Position numbers and translations under genes: made by a program. The notes under the pieces were generated by a model. The model worked only from the letters and a program-made list of their open reading frames with translations. It was not told the DNA's origin and searched no databases. From CBDDFV01 sp965227335 (GTDB lineage: Bacteria > Planctomycetota > Phycisphaerae > Phycisphaerales > SM1A02): DNA of 64,000 nucleotides. Where the stretch lies: NCBI GenBank assembly GCA_965227335.1, contig CBDDFV010000001.1, positions 1,178,001-1,242,000 of the forward strand. Direction: 5' to 3'. Positions 50,349 through 58,156 of this stretch are shown here, one piece after another; the first letter of the stretch is position 1; each line of letters begins with the position of its first letter.

Positions 50349-51389
50349 ATGCTGCTCCTCATCTACTGCCTCCTGATCATGGCGGTCTCCGTCCTTGGCG
50401 GCTGGATCCCCATGCTGATCAAACTCACCCACCGACGGGTGCAGTTCGCGTTGAGCTTCGTCTCCGGCGTGATCTTCGGCATCGGGGTGCTCGATCTGCT
50501 GCCCCACGCCCTGATGGCCCAGTTCGAAGCCACGCCGCTCGCGGCCGACGCCCACGCCCATGGCGGTCTTTCCCACCAGGCGGTCGACCCCGTCCTCCTG
50601 TGGCTGCTCGCGGGCTTCCTCACCATGTTCCTGATCGAGCGGTTCTTCTGCTTCCATCACCACGAGTTCAGCGACGACGGACACGCCCGCGATTGCGCGC
50701 ATGATCATGATCACGTGCACCCCGCGCCGGAGGCGGGACGGGCCGCGCATCGCATGGGTTGGATCGGCGCGGCGATCGGTCTGACGCTGCATTCGCTGAT
50801 CGCCGGCGTCGCCCTCGCCGCCAGCACCGCCCACGGCGGCGACATCACCGACGCCAACGCGTTCAACTGGGCGGGCTTCGGCACGTTCCTGATCATCGTG
50901 CTCCACAAGCCCTTCGACGCCCTGACGCTCGGCGCGCTGCTGGCGTTGCGCGAGCGATCCGGCGTCCTGCGCCACCTCGTGAACTTCCTGTTCTCGCTGG
51001 CCGTGCCGCTCGGGGCGGGACTGTTCGTGATCGGCTTCGCGAGCGGGGGCGAGACCGGCGGAACCGTCGCCGCCGCCGCGCTCGCGTTCGCCGCCGGCGC
51101 CTTCATCTGCATCGCCCTCGCCGACCTGCTCCCCGAACTCCAGTTCCACCATCACGATCGCCTGGGTCTGTCCCTCGCCCTCATCGCGGGCCTCGCTCTC
51201 GCCTGGGGCGTGACGAAGATTGAGTCCGGCCACCATGATCACAGCCATGACCATGGCCATGATCACGCCCTCGTCGAATCAGCCGACGGACATGACCACA
51301 GTCACGACGGCCATGATCATGACCACGATCACGACGGGCACGATCACCGCCATGACGGGCATGACCACGATCATGACCACGATCACTGA
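50349..51389 (+). CDS. ZIP-family divalent metal transporter with His/Asp-rich tail
   Basis: 346 aa inner-membrane protein with eight likely helices. ZIP hallmarks are FGIGVLDLLPHAL in the early helices, IGLTLHSLIAGVALA (the metal-site helix with His) and LHKPFDALTLGAL. Cytoplasmic or periplasmic loops carry CFHHHEF and AHDHDHVH, and the final about 50 residues are an almost pure His/Asp/Gly tail that probably buffers zinc or a similar ion. The ATG at 50349 follows a -10-like element at 8 nt; an upstream in-frame ATG at 50286 lies in the terminator. Confidence 0.9.
   Translation: MLLLIYCLLIMAVSVLGGWIPMLIKLTHRRVQFALSFVSGVIFGIGVLDLLPHALMAQFEATPLAADAHAHGGLSHQAVDPVLLWLLAGFLTMFLIERFFCFHHHEFSDDGHARDCAHDHDHVHPAPEAGRAAHRMGWIGAAIGLTLHSLIAGVALAASTAHGGDITDANAFNWAGFGTFLIIVLHKPFDALTLGALLALRERSGVLRHLVNFLFSLAVPLGAGLFVIGFASGGETGGTVAAAALAFAAGAFICIALADLLPELQFHHHDRLGLSLALIAGLALAWGVTKIESGHHDHSHDHGHDHALVESADGHDHSHDGHDHDHDHDGHDHRHDGHDHDHDHDH
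51230..51389 (+). repeat. Low-complexity His/Asp-coding repeat
   Basis: The 3' end of the ZIP gene is a degenerate tandem repeat of GA(T/C)CA(T/C)-type units coding His-Asp pairs. Such tracts can expand or contract by slippage. Confidence 0.7.
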
Positions 51390-51415
51390 TCGCACACGCT
51401 CGTGAGCGGGATCAG
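51386..51415. terminator. Hairpin at the ZIP/glycosyltransferase junction
   Basis: CTGATC/GATCAG with an inner CGCT/AGCG hairpin sits between two convergent genes, covering the ZIP stop. No U-rich tail is present, so it may be a bidirectional stop signal or only chance. Confidence 0.35.
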
Positions 51416-51457
51416 GTGCGGTGCGTCGCGGAGCCTCCTCCGCTCCCCGCTTCGTCG

Positions 51458-52999
51458 CTACACCCGCGCGGGCGTGCGCATGCCGGACCGCACCACGTTG
51501 TAGATCTGCTCGCAGCGTTGCGCGGCGCCCTCCCACGTCAGGCCGCGCACTTCGAACGCGCCGTGCTGACGCAGCGTCCGGCTCAGCGGCGGATGACGCA
51601 GCACGGCGATGATCTTGTCCGCCATGTCGTCGGTGTCCCAGAAGTCGACCTTCAATGCGTGCGTCAGGATCTCGCTCACGCCCGACGACTTCGAGATCAG
51701 CACCGGCACGTCGTTCGTCATCGCCTCCAGCGGCGCAATCCCGAACGGCTCCGAGACCGACGGCATCACGTAGAGATCCGCGATCGAGAACACTCGCGCG
51801 ATCATCTCGCCCCGCAGAAACCCCGTGAACAACACACGGTGCCCGATGCCAAGCTCCGCCGCCATCTCCATCATCCGCGTGGCCATGTCGCCGTCGCCCG
51901 CGACGACGAATTTCACGTTCGGCATCATCTCGAGCACCCGCTTCGCGGCGCGAATGAAGTACTCCGGACCCTTCTGGAACGTGATCCGCCCGAAGTACAG
52001 CACGATCTTGTCCTGACCCGCGATGCCGGTGGCCCCGAACTGGTGCGGCTCCATTTCCACGCCGTTGTAGACGACCTCCACCCGTTTCGACGGCACGTCG
52101 TACCGGCGCACCACCATGTTCTTCGTGAGCTGGCTGACAGTGATCACCTTCATCGCCGCGTGCATGCCCCGGCGCTCGATGTCGTAGATCGCCTGGTTGA
52201 CGTTCTCCCCCGAACGATCGAACTCCGTCGAGTGCACGTGCACCACCAGCGGCCGACCCGTCGCCCGCGCGATCATCATCCCCGCGGGATACGTCATCCA
52301 GTCGTGCGCATGCACGACGTCGAACGTCATCCGACGCGCGGCGGCGAGGCAGAACATCGCGTACCGACCCACCTGATGAATCAGGTCCCCTCCGTAATCC
52401 ACGCCGATCGATCCGTCCGACATCGCCTCCGCCGCCGCCGCGACTTCCGGATGCATGTCGCGTCCCGCCGGATCGGAGGCGAAGGGCGGCCGACCCGCGC
52501 GTCCCGCCCCCGGCGCCCCGGTGTCGCCTGAGCGGTCGTCTCCGACGCTCCGCCGCGCATCCGTGCGATCCGTCTCGCCGACCGGACCGGCCCCGGCCGT
52601 GTCCGCGTAGGGGTTGACGAACCCCGCCGGGATCTCCACCAGCTCCACATGCTCGTAGATCGTGCGGTCAGCGTCGTCGCCGCGGGGGTCGGCCGCGACC
52701 GGGCCGTCGTCCTGCGGGCCCCCCGACGGGTTCGCCGCCGTCGGCGTCGCCTCGAAGGAGCGGGGCTCAGCGGGATGGGCGGCCGGCGGCGCGATCTGCA
52801 CCCGGGGCGGGCCGTCGGTTCCGGCCTCCGGACTCACCAGCGTCACGTGCGATGAGAACGATCGGTCGACGGCCTTGGGAATCGCGAAGATCACTTCAAC
52901 GCCCCGCCGATCGAGCGCCCGCGTCAGCCCGTGGCACGCGGTGCCCAGACCGCCGGTGATGAACGGCGGAAACTCCCAGCCCAGCATGAAGACACGCAT
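51458..52999 (-). CDS. GT4-type glycosyltransferase (glycogen/starch synthase-like)
   Basis: 513 aa GT-B enzyme transferring sugars from a nucleotide donor. The N-terminus MLGWEFPPFITGGLGTACHGLTRAL matches glycogen-synthase/GT4 openings. The C-terminal half has VLYFGRITFQKGPEYFIRAAKRVL and PSVSEPFGIAPLEAM, with the Glu of the EX7E motif. Between about residues 50 and 200 lies a Pro/Ala/Asp-rich, low-complexity insertion not seen in typical family members. The ATG at 52999 follows AAGG; further upstream in-frame codons are not conserved. Acceptor unknown. It is divergent from prmC. Confidence 0.87.
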   Translation of the reverse strand: MRVFMLGWEFPPFITGGLGTACHGLTRALDRRGVEVIFAIPKAVDRSFSSHVTLVSPEAGTDGPPRVQIAPPAAHPAEPRSFEATPTAANPSGGPQDDGPVAADPRGDDADRTIYEHVELVEIPAGFVNPYADTAGAGPVGETDRTDARRSVGDDRSGDTGAPGAGRAGRPPFASDPAGRDMHPEVAAAAEAMSDGSIGVDYGGDLIHQVGRYAMFCLAAARRMTFDVVHAHDWMTYPAGMMIARATGRPLVVHVHSTEFDRSGENVNQAIYDIERRGMHAAMKVITVSQLTKNMVVRRYDVPSKRVEVVYNGVEMEPHQFGATGIAGQDKIVLYFGRITFQKGPEYFIRAAKRVLEMMPNVKFVVAGDGDMATRMMEMAAELGIGHRVLFTGFLRGEMIARVFSIADLYVMPSVSEPFGIAPLEAMTNDVPVLISKSSGVSEILTHALKVDFWDTDDMADKIIAVLRHPPLSRTLRQHGAFEVRGLTWEGAAQRCEQIYNVVRSGMRTPARV

Positions 53000-53154
53000 G
53001 AATCGACCTTCGGCCATGTCGGCGGTGATGACTGTCGCAAAGTTCGGCGCGACGGCTCGTCGCGATGCTAATCGGGAACAGAGGCGTCGTCGCGTCCGCT
53101 CGCGACAATCTTCGATGAAACCATGCTTCCGCGGGCTCCCGCGCGGCCGCCGCG

Positions 53155-53160
53155 TACAAT
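53155..53160 (+). promoter_or_regulatory. Candidate -10 of leaderless transcript
   Basis: TACAAT lies 6 nt before the prmC ATG at 53167. Confidence 0.5.
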
Positions 53161-53166
53161 CCGGGC

Positions 53167-54105
53167 ATGACCGCACCCGCGCCCGCCGCCGACCAATGGA
53201 CCACGCGCCGCCTCCTCGACTGGATCACCGGCTACCTGCGCGAACGCGACGTCGATTCGCCCCGCGTCGTCGCCGAACTGCTCCTGAGTCACGTCCTGCA
53301 GTGCGAACGAATGCGGCTCTACATGGAGGTCGACCGTCCCGCGACCGCCGATGAACTGACCGCGCTTCGCGCGCTCGTCGCTCGCGCGGCGAAGCACGAG
53401 CCGGCGCAGTACCTCGTCGGCGAATGGCCCTTTCACAGCCGCATGCTCGAACTCGGCCGCTGCACGCTGATCCCACGCCCGTGCACCGAGACGCTCGTCG
53501 ACGCCGTCGCGGCGGACGCGAAGGACCGCGGCCTCGGCGTCGACCAGCCCGCCCTCATCGCGGACATCGGGGTCGGGGCGGGACCGATCGCCATCTCGCT
53601 CGCCGCCATCCTGCCCGAAGCCCGCGTCATCGCCACCGACGTCGACGACGAGATCCTCGAACTCGCCGCCCGCAACGCCGCCCGGCATCACGTCGCCGAG
53701 CGCATCACGTTCGTGCGCGGCAGCCTGCTCGATCCCGTTCGCCAGACACTCGCGACCGCCCCCCAGGAAGGCGACGGCGAACCCGGCCGGGAGCTTCTGG
53801 ACATCCTCTGCGCCAACCCGCCCTACATCTCCGACGCGGAGTGGGCGGACGTCGCCCCCAACGTGCGCGACCACGAACCGGAACGCGCTCTCCGCGCCGG
53901 GGCCGACGGGCTCGACTGCCTCCGTCCCCTCATCACCGAGAGCCGGCCGCTGCTCCGTCCCGGCGGCCTCCTCGCCCTCGAGTTCGCCACCAGCCAGGCG
54001 GACACCGTCCGCACCATGGCGATCGACGCCGGCTGGACCGACGTCCGCGTGCTCGATGATCATGAAGGCCTCGCCCGCGTCCTGCTGGCCCGCACGCCCG
54101 AGTGA
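53167..54105 (+). CDS. prmC: Peptide chain release factor N5-glutamine methyltransferase
   Basis: Methylates the GGQ glutamine of release factors, 312 aa. The N-terminal helical domain is followed by a SAM-dependent methyltransferase domain with IADIGVGAGPIAISLA (motif I) and the catalytic NPPY (217-220) in ILCANPPYISD. LIPRPCTETLVD replaces the usual IPRPDTE but is otherwise as expected. Family length and order are normal. A -10-like TACAAT stands 6 nt upstream. Its release-factor partner prfA is not in the window. Confidence 0.93.
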   Translation: MTAPAPAADQWTTRRLLDWITGYLRERDVDSPRVVAELLLSHVLQCERMRLYMEVDRPATADELTALRALVARAAKHEPAQYLVGEWPFHSRMLELGRCTLIPRPCTETLVDAVAADAKDRGLGVDQPALIADIGVGAGPIAISLAAILPEARVIATDVDDEILELAARNAARHHVAERITFVRGSLLDPVRQTLATAPQEGDGEPGRELLDILCANPPYISDAEWADVAPNVRDHEPERALRAGADGLDCLRPLITESRPLLRPGGLLALEFATSQADTVRTMAIDAGWTDVRVLDDHEGLARVLLARTPE

Positions 54106-54174
54106 ACGCCGGACCGTTCCTCGCCGCTCGGGCGGAGACAATCGGTCAGGGACGCTCGGTCGGGGAGGCATGGC

Positions 54175-54501
54175 TCAGCGGCGGTTATTCGGATCCGGCA
54201 GCCGACGGCGCGGGGCCGACGGGACCGGACCTTCGGCGATCACCTCCAGCCGATACACCGCCGGCGGGCCTGACAACGGCTTCTCCGTCACGGTGTAGTC
54301 GATCGTTCCGTCCGACCAGTACCGCACGAAGATCCGCTCATCGTTCTGCTCGAACGTCTCGCCATGCACGACCTCGATCGGCGGCGGCCCGTGGTGATGG
54401 GCGTCGTCGGAGGCCACGAGCAGTCCCAGGGCGGCGACGGCGCCCCCGATCATCAGCACACGTCGGATCATGGCGTTGGCGTCCGGGTTCGTTTTCATCA
54501 T
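54175..54501 (-). CDS. Small exported hypothetical protein
   Basis: 108 aa. An N-terminal hydrophobic segment (VLMIGGAVAALGLLVAS) with a preceding Arg pair could be a signal or anchor; SDDAHHHGPPP follows. The rest, about 70 residues with VHGETFEQNDERIFVRYWSDGTIDYTV, is beta-type and unrecognised. AGGAGG lies 6 nt before the ATG at 54501, a strong start. Function unknown. Confidence 0.7.
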   Translation of the reverse strand: MMKTNPDANAMIRRVLMIGGAVAALGLLVASDDAHHHGPPPIEVVHGETFEQNDERIFVRYWSDGTIDYTVTEKPLSGPPAVYRLEVIAEGPVPSAPRRRLPDPNNRR

Positions 54502-54628
54502 GGCGGTCCTCCTGGGCCGGGGGGCGGGATGCGTGAAAGGGCCGCCGCGCAGGCGATCGCGGCGCGGCGGCGCCTCAGGTCAGACGCATCAGCGGGGGGT
54601 GGTATTCCGTCTCAATCCCCGGAATCGG
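54502..54628. other. Short intergenic gap
   Basis: 127 bp between two minus-strand genes. It carries the ribosome-binding site and presumably the promoter of the small exported protein; no clear terminator is visible. Confidence 0.4.
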
Positions 54629-56266
54629 TCATCCGTCGACCGGCAGCCCCATCGCCTTTCGCGCCTCATCGACGAGTTGATCGGCGTGGAACGGCTTGAA
54701 CAGGATCGCCTGCAGGCCTTCCTGCGACGCGCGGATGATCGAATGGCTCGGGTCGTATCCGAAGCCGGTCATCAGCACGACCGGGACATCGCCCAGCGTC
54801 TGGCGGGTCGCGTGGAAGATCTCGTACCCGTTGTAGTCGGGCATCTTGATGTCGGAGATGACGAGGTCGAACGGCTTGTCGGTCGCCTCGTCGATCGCCC
54901 GGATCGCCTCGCCGCCGTTCGCGCAGGTCGTGACGTCGCAGCCCAGCTGCGTGAGCAGCTCCGTGACGCCCTTGCGGATCGCGGGCTCGTCATCCGCCAC
55001 CAGCACGCGGCGTCCGGCGAGGGCGCGGTCGACCTTCACGTCGTCCGCTCCGAGGATCGCCTGCGGACCGGTGCATTCGAGAATCCGTGTTCGCACCTCG
55101 CGCACCGTGTCGAGCAGATCGCGCATCGCCTTCCGCCGCGCTGCATCGTCCATCGACGGGACATCCTCGAGCGCTTCGAGACGCCGTTCGAGATCGTCGA
55201 ACGGCGCGGCGATTTCGCCCAGCACGTTCTCCGACACCTGGCGATTGGTCGTGATCCGCTCCGCCACCAGCAGATCGAGCGTGTTCAACGCCATCGCCAG
55301 GTACCGGGCGAAGATCTCCGCGAACTGACGGTCCGCCGGACCGAAGCCGTCCGGCCGATCCGACTCGATGTTGAAGACGCCGATCACCTGGTTGTGAAGC
55401 TTGAGCGGGACCGTGAGCGAACTCGCGGCGTCGCTGAGTCCCTCCCGGTACAACGGGTCGACGCTGGTGTCGGGGCAGTAGTAGCTCTCCCCGGTCGCCG
55501 CGACGTAGCCGCTGATCCCGTTGTCGTCCTGACCCGCGAACATCGACTCCCCGATCTTCAGCGGCGAGATCCCGCGGGCCGTCACGAGAATCAGCTGGCC
55601 GGTCTTCGTGTCCAGTCGGCGGATCTCGAAATTATCGAAGTGCAGCAGGTCGTTGACGTAGTGGACGATCTTGTCTTCGAGCAGTTTGAGCCGTTGCGGA
55701 GCGGCGAGCGCCTTGATCTCCTCGGCGTCGATCCGCGTCAGCTCCGCCCCCGCCGCGTCGATCGCGGCGAGTTGTCCCTGCCGCGTCCGTAGTTCGGTGA
55801 CGTCCCACAGGACGAGCACGATCCGGGCGGGCGGACCGTCGGTCCGGGGCGGCGTGCACGGGCAGAACAGCGCCTGGAAGTATCGACCGTGATGCAGAAA
55901 GACGGCCCGCACCTCGTCTTCGGCGTAGATGACGCTGGAGGCGAACTCGGGGTGGGGGAGGTCGGCGGCGCCGCTCCAGCGGGTAAAGGCCCAGGTGGCG
56001 AGCGTCTCGAGCCGGTCGCGGATCGCGGCGTCCGCTTCACGCAGCCGGGCGTCGTACCATTCCGCACCGTCGTCGCGTCGGAAGACGCCGGCCCCGACCC
56101 CGACGTGGCCGAGGACCTCGCTGGCCCGGGCGTCGTCGGCGTCGGACAGCCGGTAGGCGTCGCCGTCGGCGTGACCGGGCTCGAGATCGAAGAGGTTCGA
56201 CAGCGCGGCGCGAAGCGCATCCGGAAGTGATGCATCGATGATGAGTTTGGAGCGTGATTCGGACAT
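54629..56266 (-). CDS. PAS/GAF/receiver regulator without kinase domain
   Basis: 545 aa, soluble. The first about 155 residues look PAS-like and end VLVLWDVTELRTRQ. A GAF domain follows (about 195-335), with DNFEIRRLDTKTGQLILVTARG and VPLKLHNQVIGVFNIESDRPDGFG. A helical linker and a C-terminal receiver domain, RVLVADDEPAIRKG with phospho-acceptor Asp in VISDIKMPDYNGYE, end the protein. No histidine kinase, DNA-binding or enzymatic output domain is present. The start at 56266 is weak on ribosome binding; a -10-like TACACT lies about 60 nt upstream. Divergent from the ABC operon. Confidence 0.8.
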   Translation of the reverse strand: MSESRSKLIIDASLPDALRAALSNLFDLEPGHADGDAYRLSDADDARASEVLGHVGVGAGVFRRDDGAEWYDARLREADAAIRDRLETLATWAFTRWSGAADLPHPEFASSVIYAEDEVRAVFLHHGRYFQALFCPCTPPRTDGPPARIVLVLWDVTELRTRQGQLAAIDAAGAELTRIDAEEIKALAAPQRLKLLEDKIVHYVNDLLHFDNFEIRRLDTKTGQLILVTARGISPLKIGESMFAGQDDNGISGYVAATGESYYCPDTSVDPLYREGLSDAASSLTVPLKLHNQVIGVFNIESDRPDGFGPADRQFAEIFARYLAMALNTLDLLVAERITTNRQVSENVLGEIAAPFDDLERRLEALEDVPSMDDAARRKAMRDLLDTVREVRTRILECTGPQAILGADDVKVDRALAGRRVLVADDEPAIRKGVTELLTQLGCDVTTCANGGEAIRAIDEATDKPFDLVISDIKMPDYNGYEIFHATRQTLGDVPVVLMTGFGYDPSHSIIRASQEGLQAILFKPFHADQLVDEARKAMGLPVDG

Positions 56267-56492
56267 CACTCGCCCATGGCGCTGAGCCCGACGCCGCGCT
56301 GCAGATCCGGCGTCGAAGGACAGGGAGTGTATGATGCGAGCGGTCGAACGTACAGCCGGTCCGCATCCTTCGTATTCTTTCGGGCGGGGCCGGTCGACGG
56401 TTCGATAGAACCGGAGCCGCCACGCATCCCGTCGCCGCTCCTCCTTTCGCGCACCCTCGCGCCGATCCCGCTCCGACGCGCCCGTCGACGCA
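56267..56492. other. Divergent promoter region
   Basis: 226 bp between the PAS/GAF/receiver gene and the ABC operon. A TACACT at 56331-56326 (minus) is the only good -10 candidate; nothing stands out on the plus strand. Confidence 0.4.
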
Positions 56493-57443
56493 ATGATCAC
56501 CGCACGCAGCCTGACCAAGTCATTCGGCCGCCTCGTCGCCGTCCGCGACGTCAGCTTTGACATTCCCCGCGGCGAGGTCGTCGGCTTCCTCGGCCCCAAC
56601 GGGGCCGGAAAGACGACCACCATGCGGATGATCTGCGGCGTCATCCCGCCGGATCGCGGGGAGGCGGCCGTCGACGGGCTCGATGTCCGGACCCGCGGCG
56701 TCGAGGCCCGGGCCCGCATCGGGTACCTCGCGGAAGCCGCCCCCGCCTACCCCGAAATGCGGGTGATCGAGTACCTCCGCTTCCGGGCCCGGATCTTCGG
56801 GATCGGCTGGCGGAAGCGCGGCGCCGCGATCGATCGCGCCCTCGCCCTCTGCTCTCTCCGCGACGTGCGTCGCCGGCCCATCGGCCAGCTCTCCAAGGGT
56901 TACCGCCAGCGGGTGGGACTCGCCGCCGCGATCGTCCACGACCCGCCCGTCGTCATCCTCGACGAACCCTCCGTCGGCCTCGATCCGGAACAGGTGGGCG
57001 AACTTCGCGAACTGATCCGCGGCCTGGCGGGCGAACACACCGTCCTCCTCTCGTCCCACATCCTCGCCGAGGTGGAGCGGGTCTGCGATCGCATCATGAT
57101 GATCGCCCGCGGCGAACTGCACGTGAACGAACGCGCCGACGTTCTTCGTCGCGCGGCCCGAGGCGGGTTCGTCGTCGAAACGTGCGCCGCGGAGGCGGCC
57201 GAGCGAATCCTGCTCCTCCCCGGCGTGGCCGATGTCGACGAACGCCCCCTGGACGAGGCATGGCGACGGCTGCGGGTGACGCTGGCGTCGGACGCCGACC
57301 CCGAAGATCTGGGGGCCGATCTCGTCCGCCTGCTCGCCGCGCTCGAGGGGCCGACCCGCGAGGTCCGGCGCGACGCGCCCACGCTGGAGCAACTCTACGT
57401 CCGCACGCTCGCCGGCCACGATCGCCCGGAGCGCGACCCATGA
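56493..57443 (+). CDS. ABC transporter ATP-binding protein, GldA-like
   Basis: 316 aa ATPase of the ABC-2 (GldA/NosF) type. Walker A GPNGAGKT lies at 34-41, signature LSKGYRQR at 133-140 and Walker B VVILDEP at 153-159, followed by SSHILAEVERVCDR. The C-terminal about 80 residues form a small extension. It overlaps the permease gene by 4 nt (ATGA), and together with the next genes makes a gliding-type exporter. Confidence 0.92.
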   Translation: MITARSLTKSFGRLVAVRDVSFDIPRGEVVGFLGPNGAGKTTTMRMICGVIPPDRGEAAVDGLDVRTRGVEARARIGYLAEAAPAYPEMRVIEYLRFRARIFGIGWRKRGAAIDRALALCSLRDVRRRPIGQLSKGYRQRVGLAAAIVHDPPVVILDEPSVGLDPEQVGELRELIRGLAGEHTVLLSSHILAEVERVCDRIMMIARGELHVNERADVLRRAARGGFVVETCAAEAAERILLLPGVADVDERPLDEAWRRLRVTLASDADPEDLGADLVRLLAALEGPTREVRRDAPTLEQLYVRTLAGHDRPERDP

Positions 57444-58156
57444 ACGGCCTGGTCACCCTCGCGGTCCGCGAGTATCGAGCGTACTTCCTGTCGGCGACCG
57501 GGTATGTCGTGGCGTTTCTCTTCCTGCTGCTCACCGGCGCCGTCTTCATCGCCCAGGCGTTCCAGCAGGATGCGGTCGCCTCGCTCCGACCCGTGTTCAC
57601 CTCCGGCACCTGGCTGCTGCTGTTCATCGCCCCGGCCGTGACCATGCGGATGCTCAGCGAGGAGTTTCGCCTCGGCACCTACGAGATGCTCGCCACGTGT
57701 CCGCTCCGGGAGCGCACCATCGTGCTCGCCAAGTACGCGGCGAGCCTCGGCGTCCTCATCACGCTGCTCGCCCCGACCGCGCTCTATGTCGTCGCCCTCG
57801 AGCAGTACGGACGGCCCGACTACGGCGAACTCGCGTGCGGATACGCCGGCCTCGTGCTGGCGGGCGCGGCGTACCTCGCGGTCGGCCTCGCCGCCAGCGC
57901 GCTCACCAGCAGTCAGGTCGTCGCCTATCTCGGCGCGCTGTTCTTCTGGCTGGCGCTGAGCCTCGGGTCGAGTCTCGCGGCGCCGCTCGTGAACGATCCG
58001 TGGTCGGACCTCATCGCCGCGTGCAGCCCCGACCCGCGTCTGCGCGACTTCGCGATCGGTCTCGTCGACTCCGCCAACGTCGTCTACTTCCTCGCGTTCG
58101 TGGCCGCCGCGCTTCCCGCCGCCGTCGCGGCCCTCCAGTGGAGACGCATCCGATGA
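57440..58156 (+). CDS. ABC-2 permease, GldF-like
   Basis: 238 aa with six membrane segments, starting LVTLAVREYRAYFLSATGYVVAFLFLLLTG. The first periplasmic segment and APAVTMRMLSEEFRLGTYEML match ABC-2 permeases of the GldF family, whose loop EExRxGTxEhL is typical. The frame overlaps the ATPase gene and the following GldG-like gene by 4 nt each, indicating tight coupling. Confidence 0.9.
   Translation: MNGLVTLAVREYRAYFLSATGYVVAFLFLLLTGAVFIAQAFQQDAVASLRPVFTSGTWLLLFIAPAVTMRMLSEEFRLGTYEMLATCPLRERTIVLAKYAASLGVLITLLAPTALYVVALEQYGRPDYGELACGYAGLVLAGAAYLAVGLAASALTSSQVVAYLGALFFWLALSLGSSLAAPLVNDPWSDLIAACSPDPRLRDFAIGLVDSANVVYFLAFVAAALPAAVAALQWRRIR

Noticed and set aside
51230..51389. Repetitive DNA considered as a CRISPR or satellite
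   Set aside because: Repeats are degenerate, in frame and encode the His/Asp tail of the ZIP transporter; no spacers exist.
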